A stretch of DNA of 64,000 nt from Amycolatopsis endophytica (lineage in GTDB: Bacteria; Actinomycetota; Actinomycetes; Mycobacteriales; Pseudonocardiaceae): positions 2,170,001 to 2,234,000 of the forward strand of contig NZ_JACCFK010000001.1 in assembly GCF_013410405.1 (NCBI RefSeq), in the 5' to 3' direction. Shown here one piece after another: positions 51,803 through 60,361 of the stretch. The position numbers and the translations under genes are program-made. Under the pieces are notes generated by a model. That model ran no database searches. It saw only the letters and a program-made list of their open reading frames with translations, and was not told the origin of the DNA. Each line of letters starts with the position of its first letter. Position 1 is the stretch's first letter.

Positions 51803-52231
51803 ATGGATCAGATTCGCCGGCATCTCACCTCTTTCGAAGGCTCCCGGTTCGTCGAAGCCAACGGGGATTCCTTCGCCATCTACGACCCTCGCGGGGATCT
51901 TCCGCCGGAGCGTCAGATGCCCTGGGCCACCCTCGTCACGCACGACGACCCCTACGACTCGGCTTCGCGGCTGGATCGGGACGGGGTCTTCCGGCTCAAC
52001 ATCGGTCTCCCGCGGGACCGGTTCGCCGAACTCGTCGAACCCGGGCGCGAGTACGACGTCACCGCTCTCGACGTGCTGCTGCCGCATCCGGTCTACGGCG
52101 GGCAGCACTGGGTCTGCGTGCTCAACCCGGTCCGCACCTGGCCGCGGGCGCGCGGACTGCTCGACGAGGCGTACGACTTCGCCGTGCGGAAGTTCGCCAA
52201 CGCGGATCGGCGGCGGTCGGCCCGGCCGTAA
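51803..52231 (+). CDS. DUF6194-like hypothetical protein
   Basis: 142 residues. It has DPRGDLPPERQMPWATLVTH, DRDGVFRLNIGLPRDRFAEL and VYGGQHWVCVLNP, matching a widespread actinobacterial family of unknown function (MmcQ-like fold) annotated as DUF6194. Start at ATG 51803 gives the family's usual N-terminus MDQIRRHL. A CRP-type site lies upstream. Confidence 0.78.
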   Translation: MDQIRRHLTSFEGSRFVEANGDSFAIYDPRGDLPPERQMPWATLVTHDDPYDSASRLDRDGVFRLNIGLPRDRFAELVEPGREYDVTALDVLLPHPVYGGQHWVCVLNPVRTWPRARGLLDEAYDFAVRKFANADRRRSARP

Positions 52232-52308
52232 CGGGTCACGACGGACGGGGCCGGGGAAGGTGTGGGCGCCTTCCCCGGGCCGACTCACCACCGTGCACAA
52301 TCTCCGGC

Positions 52309-53154
52309 GTGAATCTGGAGGCGGTGCGCGCGTTCGTGGCGGTGACCGAGCGGGGCCAGTTCCGGTACGCGGCCGACGAACTCGGGATCAGCCAGCAGGC
52401 GGTGTCCAAGCGGATCGCCGCGCTGGAGCGGGACCTCGGCGTCACCCTGCTGCACCGGCGGCCCACCGGCGCGACCACCACGCTCCGCGGTGCGGCTTTC
52501 CTGCCGCAGGCCAGGGAAGTGCTGCGCGTCGTGCAGCGGGCGGTCGACTCGGTGCGCCGCACGGACGAACCACTCAGGGTCGGTGTTCTCTCGCACGACC
52601 TCGCGCCCGCCGGACTGCTCCGGCGGTTCCGTCGCCGTTTCCCCGACCTGGCGGTCGAAACCCGGGTACTCGGCGGCGCGCGGCCGGTGCTCGCCGCGCT
52701 CGACGACGGCGGCGTGGACGCCGTGTTCTGCCGCGTCACCGGTACGGCACAGGGAATCGAGCACCGGGCCGTCCACCTCGAACCGCTGCAGGTGGTCGTC
52801 GGTCACCGGCATCCGCTCGCCGCGAAGGGCAGGGTGCACCCGCGCGAGTTGCAGCCCTACCCGGCGCGTGTCGCGGGCGCCGACTGGGCGTCCTTCTGCG
52901 GACAGTTCGCCAGGGACTTCGCGCTGCATCTCGACATCGCGGGCGCGGGAGAACTGCTCGACACCATCGCCGCGTCCCGCACGCTGATCACCTTCGCCGG
53001 GGCCGGAACCCGGTTGCCGGAGCGACCGGTCCGCCGCGTGCCCCTCGCCGAGCCGGCGCCGCGCTACCCGTGGTCGCTGGCCTGGCGCACCGGCGCCGGG
53101 CACCCGGATCTGCCCACACTCGTCGCGCACCTCCCGCCCGCCGCGGGAAAATGA
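52309..53154 (+). CDS. LysR family transcriptional regulator
   Basis: 281 residues. HTH: AVRAFVAVTERGQFRYAADE, LGISQQAVSKRIAALERDLG; substrate-binding domain follows (EPLRVGVLSHDLAPAGLLRR). GTG start at 52309. It precedes the CmlR/Cmx-type efflux gene on the same strand and may regulate it or a gene elsewhere. Confidence 0.9.
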   Translation: MNLEAVRAFVAVTERGQFRYAADELGISQQAVSKRIAALERDLGVTLLHRRPTGATTTLRGAAFLPQAREVLRVVQRAVDSVRRTDEPLRVGVLSHDLAPAGLLRRFRRRFPDLAVETRVLGGARPVLAALDDGGVDAVFCRVTGTAQGIEHRAVHLEPLQVVVGHRHPLAAKGRVHPRELQPYPARVAGADWASFCGQFARDFALHLDIAGAGELLDTIAASRTLITFAGAGTRLPERPVRRVPLAEPAPRYPWSLAWRTGAGHPDLPTLVAHLPPAAGK

Positions 53155-53191
53155 GTCGATCACCGCGCCGCGGCCGGATATTCTCGGCCGC

Positions 53192-53267
53192 GTGAACAGC
53201 CCCGAGTCGGACAGAAGCCAGCGGTTCGCCGCGAGCATTTCTGTTTCTCCGACTCGGGAGTTTTCTC
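53192..53267 (+). promoter_or_regulatory. Translational attenuator in the leader of the efflux gene
   Basis: A TATTCT box (53179-53184) places the mRNA start near 53192, where a leader frame opens with GTG (MNSPESDRSQRF...). Its codons 4-7 contain CCCGAGTCGGA (53201-53211), a perfect 11-base complement of TCCGACTCGGG (53248-53258). The latter overlaps GGGAG (53256-53260), the ribosome binding site seven bases before the ATG at 53268. A stalled ribosome in the leader would free that site. Confidence 0.62.
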
Positions 53268-54410
53268 ATGCCCTTTTCCGTCTACCTGCTCGGGCTCGCC
53301 GTGTTCGCCCAGAGCACCTCGGAGTTCATGCTGTCCGGGCTCGTCCCGGACATCGCCACTGATCTGCACGTCTCCATCGCCGACGCCGGTTACCTGACCT
53401 CGGCCTTCGCCGTCGGGATGATCGTCGGCGCGCCACTGCTCGCGATACTCGCCCGGCGCTGGCCACAACGCCGGGCCGTCACCGCGTTCCTCGTCGTGTT
53501 CGCCGCCGCGCACGTGCTCGGTGCCCTCACCGCGAGCTACGCCATCCTGCTCATCACCCGGATCGTGGCGGCGCTCGCCAACGCCGGGTTCTGGGCGCTG
53601 GCGACCACGGTCGCGGTCGGGCTCGTCGCGCCGGACGCCAAGGGGCGCGCGATGTCCGTCGTGATGGGCGGCGTCACGATCGCTTGTGTCGCAGGCGTTC
53701 CCGGCGGTGCGGTGCTGGGCCAGGCGTGGGGCTGGCGCTCCGCGTTCTGGGCCGTGGCCGCGCTCGCCGTCGCCGCGACGGTCGCGGTGGTGCGCACCAT
53801 CCCGGTCGGCAGGCCGGACACTCCGGCCACGGCGGTGCGTCCGCTGCTGCGACGTCCGTTGCTGCTGACCTACGCGACCAACGCGCTCGTGCAGGGCGCG
53901 ACGTTCTGCACGTTCACCTACCTCGCGCCGCTGGTCACGGACGTCGCGGGGCTGCCGGAGGCGTGGATGCCGGGCACGCTCGTGTTGTTCGGGCTCGGCG
54001 CGTGCGCCGGGATCACCTTCGGCGGCCGGATCGCCGACGCGCGGCCACGGGCCGTCCTGCTGACCGGGACCGTGGCATTGACGATCGGCTGGGTCGCGCT
54101 CGCGGTGAGCGCCGCCAGCCCGGTCGTGACGCTGGTTCTCGTGTTCTGCCAAGGGATGCTGGCCTTCGGGCTCGCACCCGCGCTGACCGCGCGCGTCTTC
54201 TACCAGGCGCCGGGCAACGCGCTGGCCGGTGGATTCACCACCGCCGCGTTCAACGTCGGCAACACGCTCGGTCCGGCGCTCGGCGGGCTCGCGCTCGACG
54301 CGGGGCTCGGGTTTCGTTCGCCCGTCGTGGTCAGCGCCGTCCTCGTGGTGGTGTCAGTCGCGCTGGTGTATGGCCAGGTCGGAGCGGCCCGGAGCGAGAT
54401 CGCGCCGTAG
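53268..54410 (+). CDS. MFS efflux transporter, CmlR/Cmx (chloramphenicol exporter) family
   Basis: 380 residues, 12 transmembrane helices. The N-terminus MPFSVYLLGLAVFAQSTSEF, MLSGLVPDIA and SAFAVGMIVGAPLLAI closely resembles the Streptomyces CmlR and corynebacterial Cmx chloramphenicol exporters. It probably exports chloramphenicol-like drugs by proton antiport. The attenuator-like leader fits an inducible ribosome-targeting-drug resistance gene. Its last 57 bases overlap the convergent reductase gene. Confidence 0.85.
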   Translation: MPFSVYLLGLAVFAQSTSEFMLSGLVPDIATDLHVSIADAGYLTSAFAVGMIVGAPLLAILARRWPQRRAVTAFLVVFAAAHVLGALTASYAILLITRIVAALANAGFWALATTVAVGLVAPDAKGRAMSVVMGGVTIACVAGVPGGAVLGQAWGWRSAFWAVAALAVAATVAVVRTIPVGRPDTPATAVRPLLRRPLLLTYATNALVQGATFCTFTYLAPLVTDVAGLPEAWMPGTLVLFGLGACAGITFGGRIADARPRAVLLTGTVALTIGWVALAVSAASPVVTLVLVFCQGMLAFGLAPALTARVFYQAPGNALAGGFTTAAFNVGNTLGPALGGLALDAGLGFRSPVVVSAVLVVVSVALVYGQVGAARSEIAP

Positions 54411-55121
54411 CACCAGGTTCTCGTCGTAGTCGCCGCGGTTCTGGTGGCGGAACGGGATCGGCTCCGCCGTCGACAGCGTGCGGAGCCGGTCCCGTAACCC
54501 GCCGACCGCCGCGGTGAACCCGGCTTCGTCCAGACGATCCGCGCCCAGCACCGCGAACGGCGGCAGCGGTTCGATCCCGGTGTACCAGAAAGTGCCGTGG
54601 TGCAAGGGAAACAGCAGATCGGTCAGCTCGCCGTGGATGCCGCGCGGGCCGATGCCGGACTCCCGGGCGCCGATCGTGGTCACCACCATCGCCCGCTTGC
54701 CGGTCAGCTTCCCGTCGCCGTAACGCAGGACCGTGCCGTCGTCCGCGGTGATCCCGTAGCCGAGACCCTTGACGAGGACCCGGTCGAACCAGCCCTTGAG
54801 GATGGCGGGCATTCCGTACCACCACATCGGGAACTGCAGCACGACCGCGTCCGCCCAGGCCAGTTTCTCCTGCTCCGCCAGCACGTCCGCGGACAGTCGC
54901 CCGCTCTCGTAGGCTTCCTGCGACGCCGTCGCGACGAGCATGCGTTTGCCCGGATCGTGGGCGAAATCGTCGTAGCCGACCACCGGGTTCCACTTCATCG
55001 CGTACAGGTCCGACATCCGGTGGGCGTGGCCGAACTCGTCCAGTGCTTTCAGTCCTTCGTCGCGCAGGGCGGCGTTGAGCGAGCGTCCCTCGGGGTGGGC
55101 GAAGATCCACAACACGTTCAT
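54354..55121 (-). CDS. Flavodoxin-fold NAD(P)H-dependent oxidoreductase
   Basis: 255 residues, NQO1/MdaB-like. N-terminal VLWIFAHPEGRSLNAALRDE, AVVLQFPMWWYGMPAILKGW, FDRVLVKGLGY and GRGIHG/LHHGTFWYTGIEPL are FMN/FAD-site segments of this family. It reduces quinones or xenobiotics by two-electron transfer. It diverges from the GlxA-type regulator at 55192 with a 70-base gap, so that protein likely controls it. Its 3' end overlaps the efflux gene by 57 bases. Confidence 0.87.
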   Translation of the reverse strand: MNVLWIFAHPEGRSLNAALRDEGLKALDEFGHAHRMSDLYAMKWNPVVGYDDFAHDPGKRMLVATASQEAYESGRLSADVLAEQEKLAWADAVVLQFPMWWYGMPAILKGWFDRVLVKGLGYGITADDGTVLRYGDGKLTGKRAMVVTTIGARESGIGPRGIHGELTDLLFPLHHGTFWYTGIEPLPPFAVLGADRLDEAGFTAAVGGLRDRLRTLSTAEPIPFRHQNRGDYDENLVLRRDLAPGRSDLAIHQRD

Positions 55122-55191
55122 GCCCCCACGTTCCGCCGCGCGGCACCCGTCGGCGAGTGGCCCGATGGCCAATGTGTGTCAGAATCGGGCC

Positions 55192-56223
55192 ATGACGGTT
55201 TTCGCCGACGACGGACGGCACCGGGTCGCCGTCCTGGTCCGCGCGGGCCTGCTGCCGATCGAGGTGGGCATCGTGCACCGCCTGTTCGGGCAGGCCAGGG
55301 CCGGTGGCAGGCCGCTCTACGAGGTCCTCACCTGTGCGCTCGAACCCGGCGTGGTGCGCACCGACGCCGACTTCAGCGTCAACGTCGAGCACGGCCTGGG
55401 CGCACTCGCCGAAGCCGGCACGGTGATCGTCGCGTCCTCCGACGAGGACTACGGACCCCAGCCCGGCGGTCCACTGCGGGGCCCGCTCGCCGACGCGTTC
55501 GACGCGCTCCCGCCCGGCACCCGCGTCGCGTCGATCTGCAGTGGCGCCTTCGTGCTCGCCGCCGCCGGGCTGCTCGACGGCCGCCCGGCCACGACGCACT
55601 GGCAGTCCGCCGACGACCTGCGCACGCTCTACCCACGCGTGCGGGTCGACCCGAACGTCCTCTACACCGAGTCCGGCAACGTGCTGACCTCGGCCGGGGT
55701 GGCGTCCGGCATCGACCTGTGCCTGCACATGATCCGCCGCGACCACGGCGCCGCGGTGGCCAACGAAGTCGCGCGCGGCACGATCGTCGCCCCGCACCGC
55801 GAAGGCGGGCAGGCCCAGTACATCGCGCGGCCGGTGCCCGAACCCGCGGTGTCCTCCACCGGCGCCGCGCGCGCCTGGGCGCTGGAGAACCTGCACCGCC
55901 CGCTGACCCTGCGCCAGCTCGCGGCCCGCGAGTCGATGAGCGTGCGCACCTTCACCCGCCGCTTCCGCGAGGAGGCCGGGATCTCACCCGGCCAGTGGCT
56001 CACCCAGCAGCGGATCGAGCGCGCCCGCCAGCTGCTCGAAGAGACCGACCTGCCGATCGACCGGGTCGCCGAGGACGCCGGGTTCGGCAGCGCCGGGTCG
56101 CTGCGCCAGCACCTGCAGGCCGCGCTCGGCGTCTCACCCAGCGGCTACCGCTACACCTTCCGCGGCAGCCGGGCCGTGGATCAGGACCACAGCTCGGCCG
56201 CGGGCGCCGGTTTGCCCAGGTAG
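55192..56223 (+). CDS. GlxA family transcriptional regulator (DJ-1/PfpI + AraC HTH)
   Basis: 343 residues. Residues ~10-190 form a DJ-1/PfpI domain with the nucleophile-elbow cysteine in VASICSGAFVLAAAGLL. Residues ~230-330 form a double AraC-type HTH (LTLRQLAARESMSVRTFTRR, RVAEDAGFGSAGSLRQHL). GlxA-type proteins sense small metabolites. The 3' end overlaps the convergent GGDEF/EAL gene by 43 bases. Confidence 0.9.
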   Translation: MTVFADDGRHRVAVLVRAGLLPIEVGIVHRLFGQARAGGRPLYEVLTCALEPGVVRTDADFSVNVEHGLGALAEAGTVIVASSDEDYGPQPGGPLRGPLADAFDALPPGTRVASICSGAFVLAAAGLLDGRPATTHWQSADDLRTLYPRVRVDPNVLYTESGNVLTSAGVASGIDLCLHMIRRDHGAAVANEVARGTIVAPHREGGQAQYIARPVPEPAVSSTGAARAWALENLHRPLTLRQLAARESMSVRTFTRRFREEAGISPGQWLTQQRIERARQLLEETDLPIDRVAEDAGFGSAGSLRQHLQAALGVSPSGYRYTFRGSRAVDQDHSSAAGAGLPR

Positions 56224-58916
56224 TAGCCCTGGGCCTGATCGCAGCCGAGCCGTTTCAGGATCTCCAGCTGGGTCTCGTTCTCCACGCCCTCCGCCACGAC
56301 GGTCAGGTGCACCGCGTGGGCCATCGCGATGATGCTCGTGACGATCACCTCGGCGTCACCGGTTTCCCCCAGCCGCGTGATGAAGGACCGGTCGATCTTC
56401 AACGTGTCGAGGGTCAGCCGCTGCAGCTGCGCGAGCGAGGAGTAACCAGTGCCGAAGTCGTCGATCGCCAGGCAGACCCCGAGTTCACGCAGCGCGGCCA
56501 GGGTCTTGCTGGTGACCGTCGAATCCCGCATCAGCGCGCTCTCGGTGATCTCCAGGCACAGCGCCGTGGCGGGCAGGCCGGTGACGGCCAGCGCCTCCTC
56601 GACGGCCAGCACCAGTGCCGGATCGTCCAGCTGCCGGGTCGACAAGTTGATCTTCAACCCGACGTTGGCGCCCGCCGCGCGACGGTCCGCCACCTCGCGG
56701 GTGGTCTCACGGAGGATGTGCGAGCCGAGCAAGTTGATCAGATCGCTCTCCTCCGCCAGCGGGATGAACTCCGCGGGCGAGATCGGCCCGTGCACCGGGT
56801 GCGTCCAGCGCAGCAGCGCCTCGACCGCGACCATCTCGTCGGTGCGCAGATCGACGACCGGCTGGTAGGCCGCCCACAACCGGCTGTGCCGGACCGCGTC
56901 GCGCAGGTCCTGCTCCAGCCGCAGCCGCCGCTGCAGGCGCATGCGCAGCTCGACGTCGAAGAACTCGAACCGGCCGCGGCCCAGCGTCTTCGCGTGGTAC
57001 ATGGCCACGTCCGCGTCACGCAGCAACTCGTCGGCCTCGCGCTGGTCGCCGGGGCCGGTCAGCACGATCCCGATGCTGGCGTCGACGTGCAGGCGCCGCC
57101 CGTCGACCGAGATCGGCGTGGTCAGCGCGTCGCGGATGTGGTTGGTCAGCGCCTGGACGCCGGACTCGTCGTGCACGCCGAACGCGATCACCACGAACTC
57201 GTCGCCGCCGAGCCTGCCCACCACGTCACCGGCGCGCACCGCGTGCCGCAGTCGCTCACCGGCGATCTGCAGCACCCTGTCCCCGACCGTGTGCCCCAGC
57301 GAGTCGTTGATGACCTTGAACTTGTCCAGGTCGATGAACAGCACCGCGGTGGCGCCGTACCCGGCCTCGTGCAGGGCCGAGTTCAGCCGCTGCAGCACGA
57401 GCGTGCGGTTGGCCAGCCCGGTCAGCGGATCGTGGGTGGCGTCGTGGGCGAGTCGTTCCCCAATCGCCTTGCGCTCGGTGATGTCGCTGAACGACAACAC
57501 GAACGCCGAGGAGGCCATGTCCTCCGGGTTCATCGCGCGGCAGGACACCGACAGCCACACGGTCCGGCCGTCGTCGCGCTTGGCCCGCATCACGCGGCCC
57601 TGCTGCGGCAGGCCACTGACACGCAGCTGGGCCGAGGGGTACTCCGACGGGTCGAGCCGCCGCCCGTCCTCGTCGTAGAGCGGCCAGGTGTCCGGTGGCG
57701 CGCCGAGCATGTCCGCCTCGCTGGCGCCGAGGATGTGCTCGGCGGCGGGGTTGGCCGACACGACCCGCCCGTTCGGGCCGATCACCAGCACACCCTCGTC
57801 GAGTGCCGCGACGACCGTGCTGAACTGGCGTTCCGCGCGGCGGCGGGCGGTCTCGTCCGCGCACACCAGCACGTAGCCCTCGTCCATCGCGGCCGCCGAC
57901 ACCCGCACCGCGAGCGCCGATCCGTCGGCCGCGCGGTGTGTCGCCTGCGCGACCCCGCCGTGGGCGACCACTTCGCCGGGGTCGAGCGGCGCCCCCACGA
58001 GCTTGCCGACCTCCCGGCCCAGCGCGTCGGCGGCGCGGCGGCCGTAGATGGTCTCGGCGGCGGTGTTCCAGCTGGTCACGCGGCCCTGACCGTCGGTGGC
58101 GACGATCGCGTCGCTGACGTGCTGCACGAGCGCGGCCTGGAACCGCAGCGCCGCTTCGGCGGCCCGCTGGGCGCTGATGTCCCGCATGATCACCTGGAAG
58201 GCCGGCTTGCCCTCCCAGGTGGTGCGCACCGACACCGATTCGACGGTAACCTGGCCGCCGTCCAGCAGGGTCAGCACCGCCTCGGACGGCTCGGACGTCG
58301 CGCCGGGCGAGCTGAGCCCGGCGATCCGGCGCAGCATCGAGGGCACCGACGGCGGCTCGACGAAATCGGTGATCGGGCGGCCGATCAGCTCGGACGCGGT
58401 GCGGGCGCCGACGAACCGGACGGCGGCCGGGTTGGCGTAGGTCAGCACGCCGTACTGGTGCACGACGATGCCGTCCGGGCTCAGCTCGACCAGCAGGCGG
58501 TAGCGGTCGGCGAGGTCGGCCAGCTCGCGGCGGTCCTCGTGACGGTCGGTGACGTCGGTGGCGATGCCGAGCAGCCCGTCGGTGAACGTGCGGGCGCGGA
58601 ACCGGATCCAGCGCGAGTCACCCGCCGGGGTTTCGTAGGGCTGCTCCAGCTCCAGGTCGTGCCAGACCGGCGCGGTGCGGGCCGCCACCATGAGCGGTTC
58701 GACCAGCCCGGCGAGCCGGGCGCGGACCTCGTCCTCCGGTGCGCCGGGCAGGGCGAGGAGCCGGTCGAGGCCCGGCCGCCAGGTGAGGACGTCGTCGGCG
58801 GAGCCGTAGGACCAGATGACCGCGCGGTCGGCGGACAGCGCCAGGTCGACGACCTGTTCGTGATCGATGGACAGGTCACCCACGCCTTCCCCGGGGTTGG
58901 CGTTTGGCTCCATCAT
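56181..58916 (-). CDS. PAS-GGDEF-EAL bifunctional cyclic-di-GMP protein
   Basis: 911 residues, no transmembrane segment. Three or four PAS-like sensor domains occupy ~1-470 (for example RYRLLVELSPDGIVVHQYG, SDAIVATDGQGRVTSWN, VLVIGPNGRVVSANPAAEHI). The diguanylate cyclase domain keeps RLGGDEF (about 565-571), and the phosphodiesterase domain keeps EALLRW (about 698), NLSTRQL, CLEITESALM and IDDFGTGYSSLAQL. Both activities should be intact. It would set c-di-GMP levels in response to an intracellular signal. Start at the double ATG 58916. Confidence 0.92.
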   Translation of the reverse strand: MMEPNANPGEGVGDLSIDHEQVVDLALSADRAVIWSYGSADDVLTWRPGLDRLLALPGAPEDEVRARLAGLVEPLMVAARTAPVWHDLELEQPYETPAGDSRWIRFRARTFTDGLLGIATDVTDRHEDRRELADLADRYRLLVELSPDGIVVHQYGVLTYANPAAVRFVGARTASELIGRPITDFVEPPSVPSMLRRIAGLSSPGATSEPSEAVLTLLDGGQVTVESVSVRTTWEGKPAFQVIMRDISAQRAAEAALRFQAALVQHVSDAIVATDGQGRVTSWNTAAETIYGRRAADALGREVGKLVGAPLDPGEVVAHGGVAQATHRAADGSALAVRVSAAAMDEGYVLVCADETARRRAERQFSTVVAALDEGVLVIGPNGRVVSANPAAEHILGASEADMLGAPPDTWPLYDEDGRRLDPSEYPSAQLRVSGLPQQGRVMRAKRDDGRTVWLSVSCRAMNPEDMASSAFVLSFSDITERKAIGERLAHDATHDPLTGLANRTLVLQRLNSALHEAGYGATAVLFIDLDKFKVINDSLGHTVGDRVLQIAGERLRHAVRAGDVVGRLGGDEFVVIAFGVHDESGVQALTNHIRDALTTPISVDGRRLHVDASIGIVLTGPGDQREADELLRDADVAMYHAKTLGRGRFEFFDVELRMRLQRRLRLEQDLRDAVRHSRLWAAYQPVVDLRTDEMVAVEALLRWTHPVHGPISPAEFIPLAEESDLINLLGSHILRETTREVADRRAAGANVGLKINLSTRQLDDPALVLAVEEALAVTGLPATALCLEITESALMRDSTVTSKTLAALRELGVCLAIDDFGTGYSSLAQLQRLTLDTLKIDRSFITRLGETGDAEVIVTSIIAMAHAVHLTVVAEGVENETQLEILKRLGCDQAQGYYLGKPAPAAELWS

Positions 58917-59108
58917 CCGTCCGATCCGCCGAGCATTCCCCTGCACTTCGATTACATCATTCGGCGGTATCGCCGTGGGTCGTCCGCACCAATCTGCGGT
59001 GACGGACCTCCGTTGATTATGGCCTTTCGCCTCTGGCGACGTTCGCTTGAGACGAGTCCGTTCCTCGGGACGGATCGTAGAGGCAAGAACGAAGGAGGGG
59101 CGAGTGCG

Positions 59109-60269
59109 ATGGACTCGCGGCAAATGGCAATCTGCGGAATCGGAGCGGTCACCGGCTACGGATGGGGCCGGGAGTTGTTGTGGGACGGGCTGACCTCGGG
59201 AAAGCCCGCGGCGGGACTGGAATCCGGTTACGGACCGCAACCGGATGAGCCCGGCTGGGTCGCGAAGGTGACCGACGGCGGTCACCCGATGGACGGACCG
59301 AGCCGGTTCGCCAGGGCGATGCGGGCCGCGGCCAGGGAGGCGATAGCCGACGCGGGGGAGCGCGGCTGGCAGCCCGGCAAGCGGGTCGGACTGCTGCATG
59401 CGGTGGTGCTCGGCGAGGTGGACCTGTGGCGGCAGTTCTACCTCGACCGGGGCGGCGACGTGCGGCCCCGCGAGTATCTGGGGCTGATGCCCTCCACCCC
59501 GATGTCGACCTTCATGCAGGAGTACGGCTTCCACGGCCCGGCGATGAACGTGTCCGCGATGTGCGCCTCCGGCAACGCCGGGCTGCTCACCGCGAAGGCG
59601 TGGCTGGACGCCGGCATCGTGGACGACGTGGTGTTCGTCGCGACCGACATCTCCGCGACACCGGAGAACGTGCGGCACTTCGTGCGACTCGGCGTGGCGG
59701 TCACCGACACCGAACCGCTCGAAGCGTGCCGTCCCTTCCAGGAGGGCAGCCTCGGGTTCCTGATGGGTGAGGCGTCGGTGGCGTTCGTGTTGTCGCGCAA
59801 CGCCGTCCGGCCCTACGCGCTCACCCTGGGCGGCGCGATGTCGCACGACGGGTACCACGTGACCTCGGTGGACCCGGACCTCGGCCAGGTCCGCGGCTGC
59901 TTCCGGGACGCGCTGGCCAACGCGGGGGTGCCCGCCTCGGCCATCCGGTACCTCAACGCGCACGGGCCGGGCACGAAGCAGTGCGACACCGCCGAAGCGG
60001 CGATCCTGGAGCAGGAGTTCGGGCCGGAGGCCGGGGTGTACTCGGTCAAACCGCTGACCGGGCACTGCCAGGGCGCGGCCTCGGCGGTCGAGGTGTCGGT
60101 CGCGGCGCTCGGCTACGACCGCGGGTTCGTTCCGGCGCCGATCCGGGTGGCGCCGGGACATCCGCAGCTGCTCACCGGCCGCGTGCCGGTCGGTGACGGC
60201 CTGACCGCCAAGTCGTCGCTCGGCATGGGCGGCCACAACTCGGTGGTCGTGCTCGCCCCGCCCGCCTGA
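59109..60269 (+). CDS. Orphan beta-ketoacyl synthase family protein
   Basis: 386 residues, single thiolase/ketosynthase-fold protein. The Cys-His-His triad is complete: Cys152 (SAMCASGNAG), His285 (LNAHGPGTKQCD) and His319 with Lys314 (VKPLTGHCQGA). MGGHNS at the C-terminus is ketosynthase II-like. No acyl carrier protein, chain-length factor or PKS gene is adjacent, so its role is unclear: fatty-acid/polyketide tailoring, or an initiation enzyme acting with a distant ACP. GGAGG precedes the ATG at about 12 bases. Confidence 0.83.
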   Translation: MDSRQMAICGIGAVTGYGWGRELLWDGLTSGKPAAGLESGYGPQPDEPGWVAKVTDGGHPMDGPSRFARAMRAAAREAIADAGERGWQPGKRVGLLHAVVLGEVDLWRQFYLDRGGDVRPREYLGLMPSTPMSTFMQEYGFHGPAMNVSAMCASGNAGLLTAKAWLDAGIVDDVVFVATDISATPENVRHFVRLGVAVTDTEPLEACRPFQEGSLGFLMGEASVAFVLSRNAVRPYALTLGGAMSHDGYHVTSVDPDLGQVRGCFRDALANAGVPASAIRYLNAHGPGTKQCDTAEAAILEQEFGPEAGVYSVKPLTGHCQGAASAVEVSVAALGYDRGFVPAPIRVAPGHPQLLTGRVPVGDGLTAKSSLGMGGHNSVVVLAPPA

Positions 60270-60276
60270 GCGGGAC

Positions 60277-60321
60277 CCTTCCGCCCCGCGGCGCGCGACC
60301 GGGTTGCCGCGGGGTGGAAGG
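60277..60321 (+). terminator. Hairpin terminator after the ketosynthase gene
   Basis: CCTTCCGCCCCGCGGC (60277-60292) pairs with GCCGCGGGGTGGAAGG (60306-60321), one G-U pair. It lies between the ketosynthase and the MetE-like gene. Confidence 0.65.
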
Positions 60322-60361
60322 CGGGGTTGTGGCGGCACCGGTGGTGCCCGAAGATCGGGGC

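Noticed and set aside
54597..59108. Very long plus-strand frame open from 54597 into the ketosynthase gene
   Set aside because: Its first 1500 codons are antisense to the reductase and GGDEF/EAL genes or out of frame with GlxA, with low-complexity Arg/Gly/Pro composition. Only the part from 59109 is a real gene.
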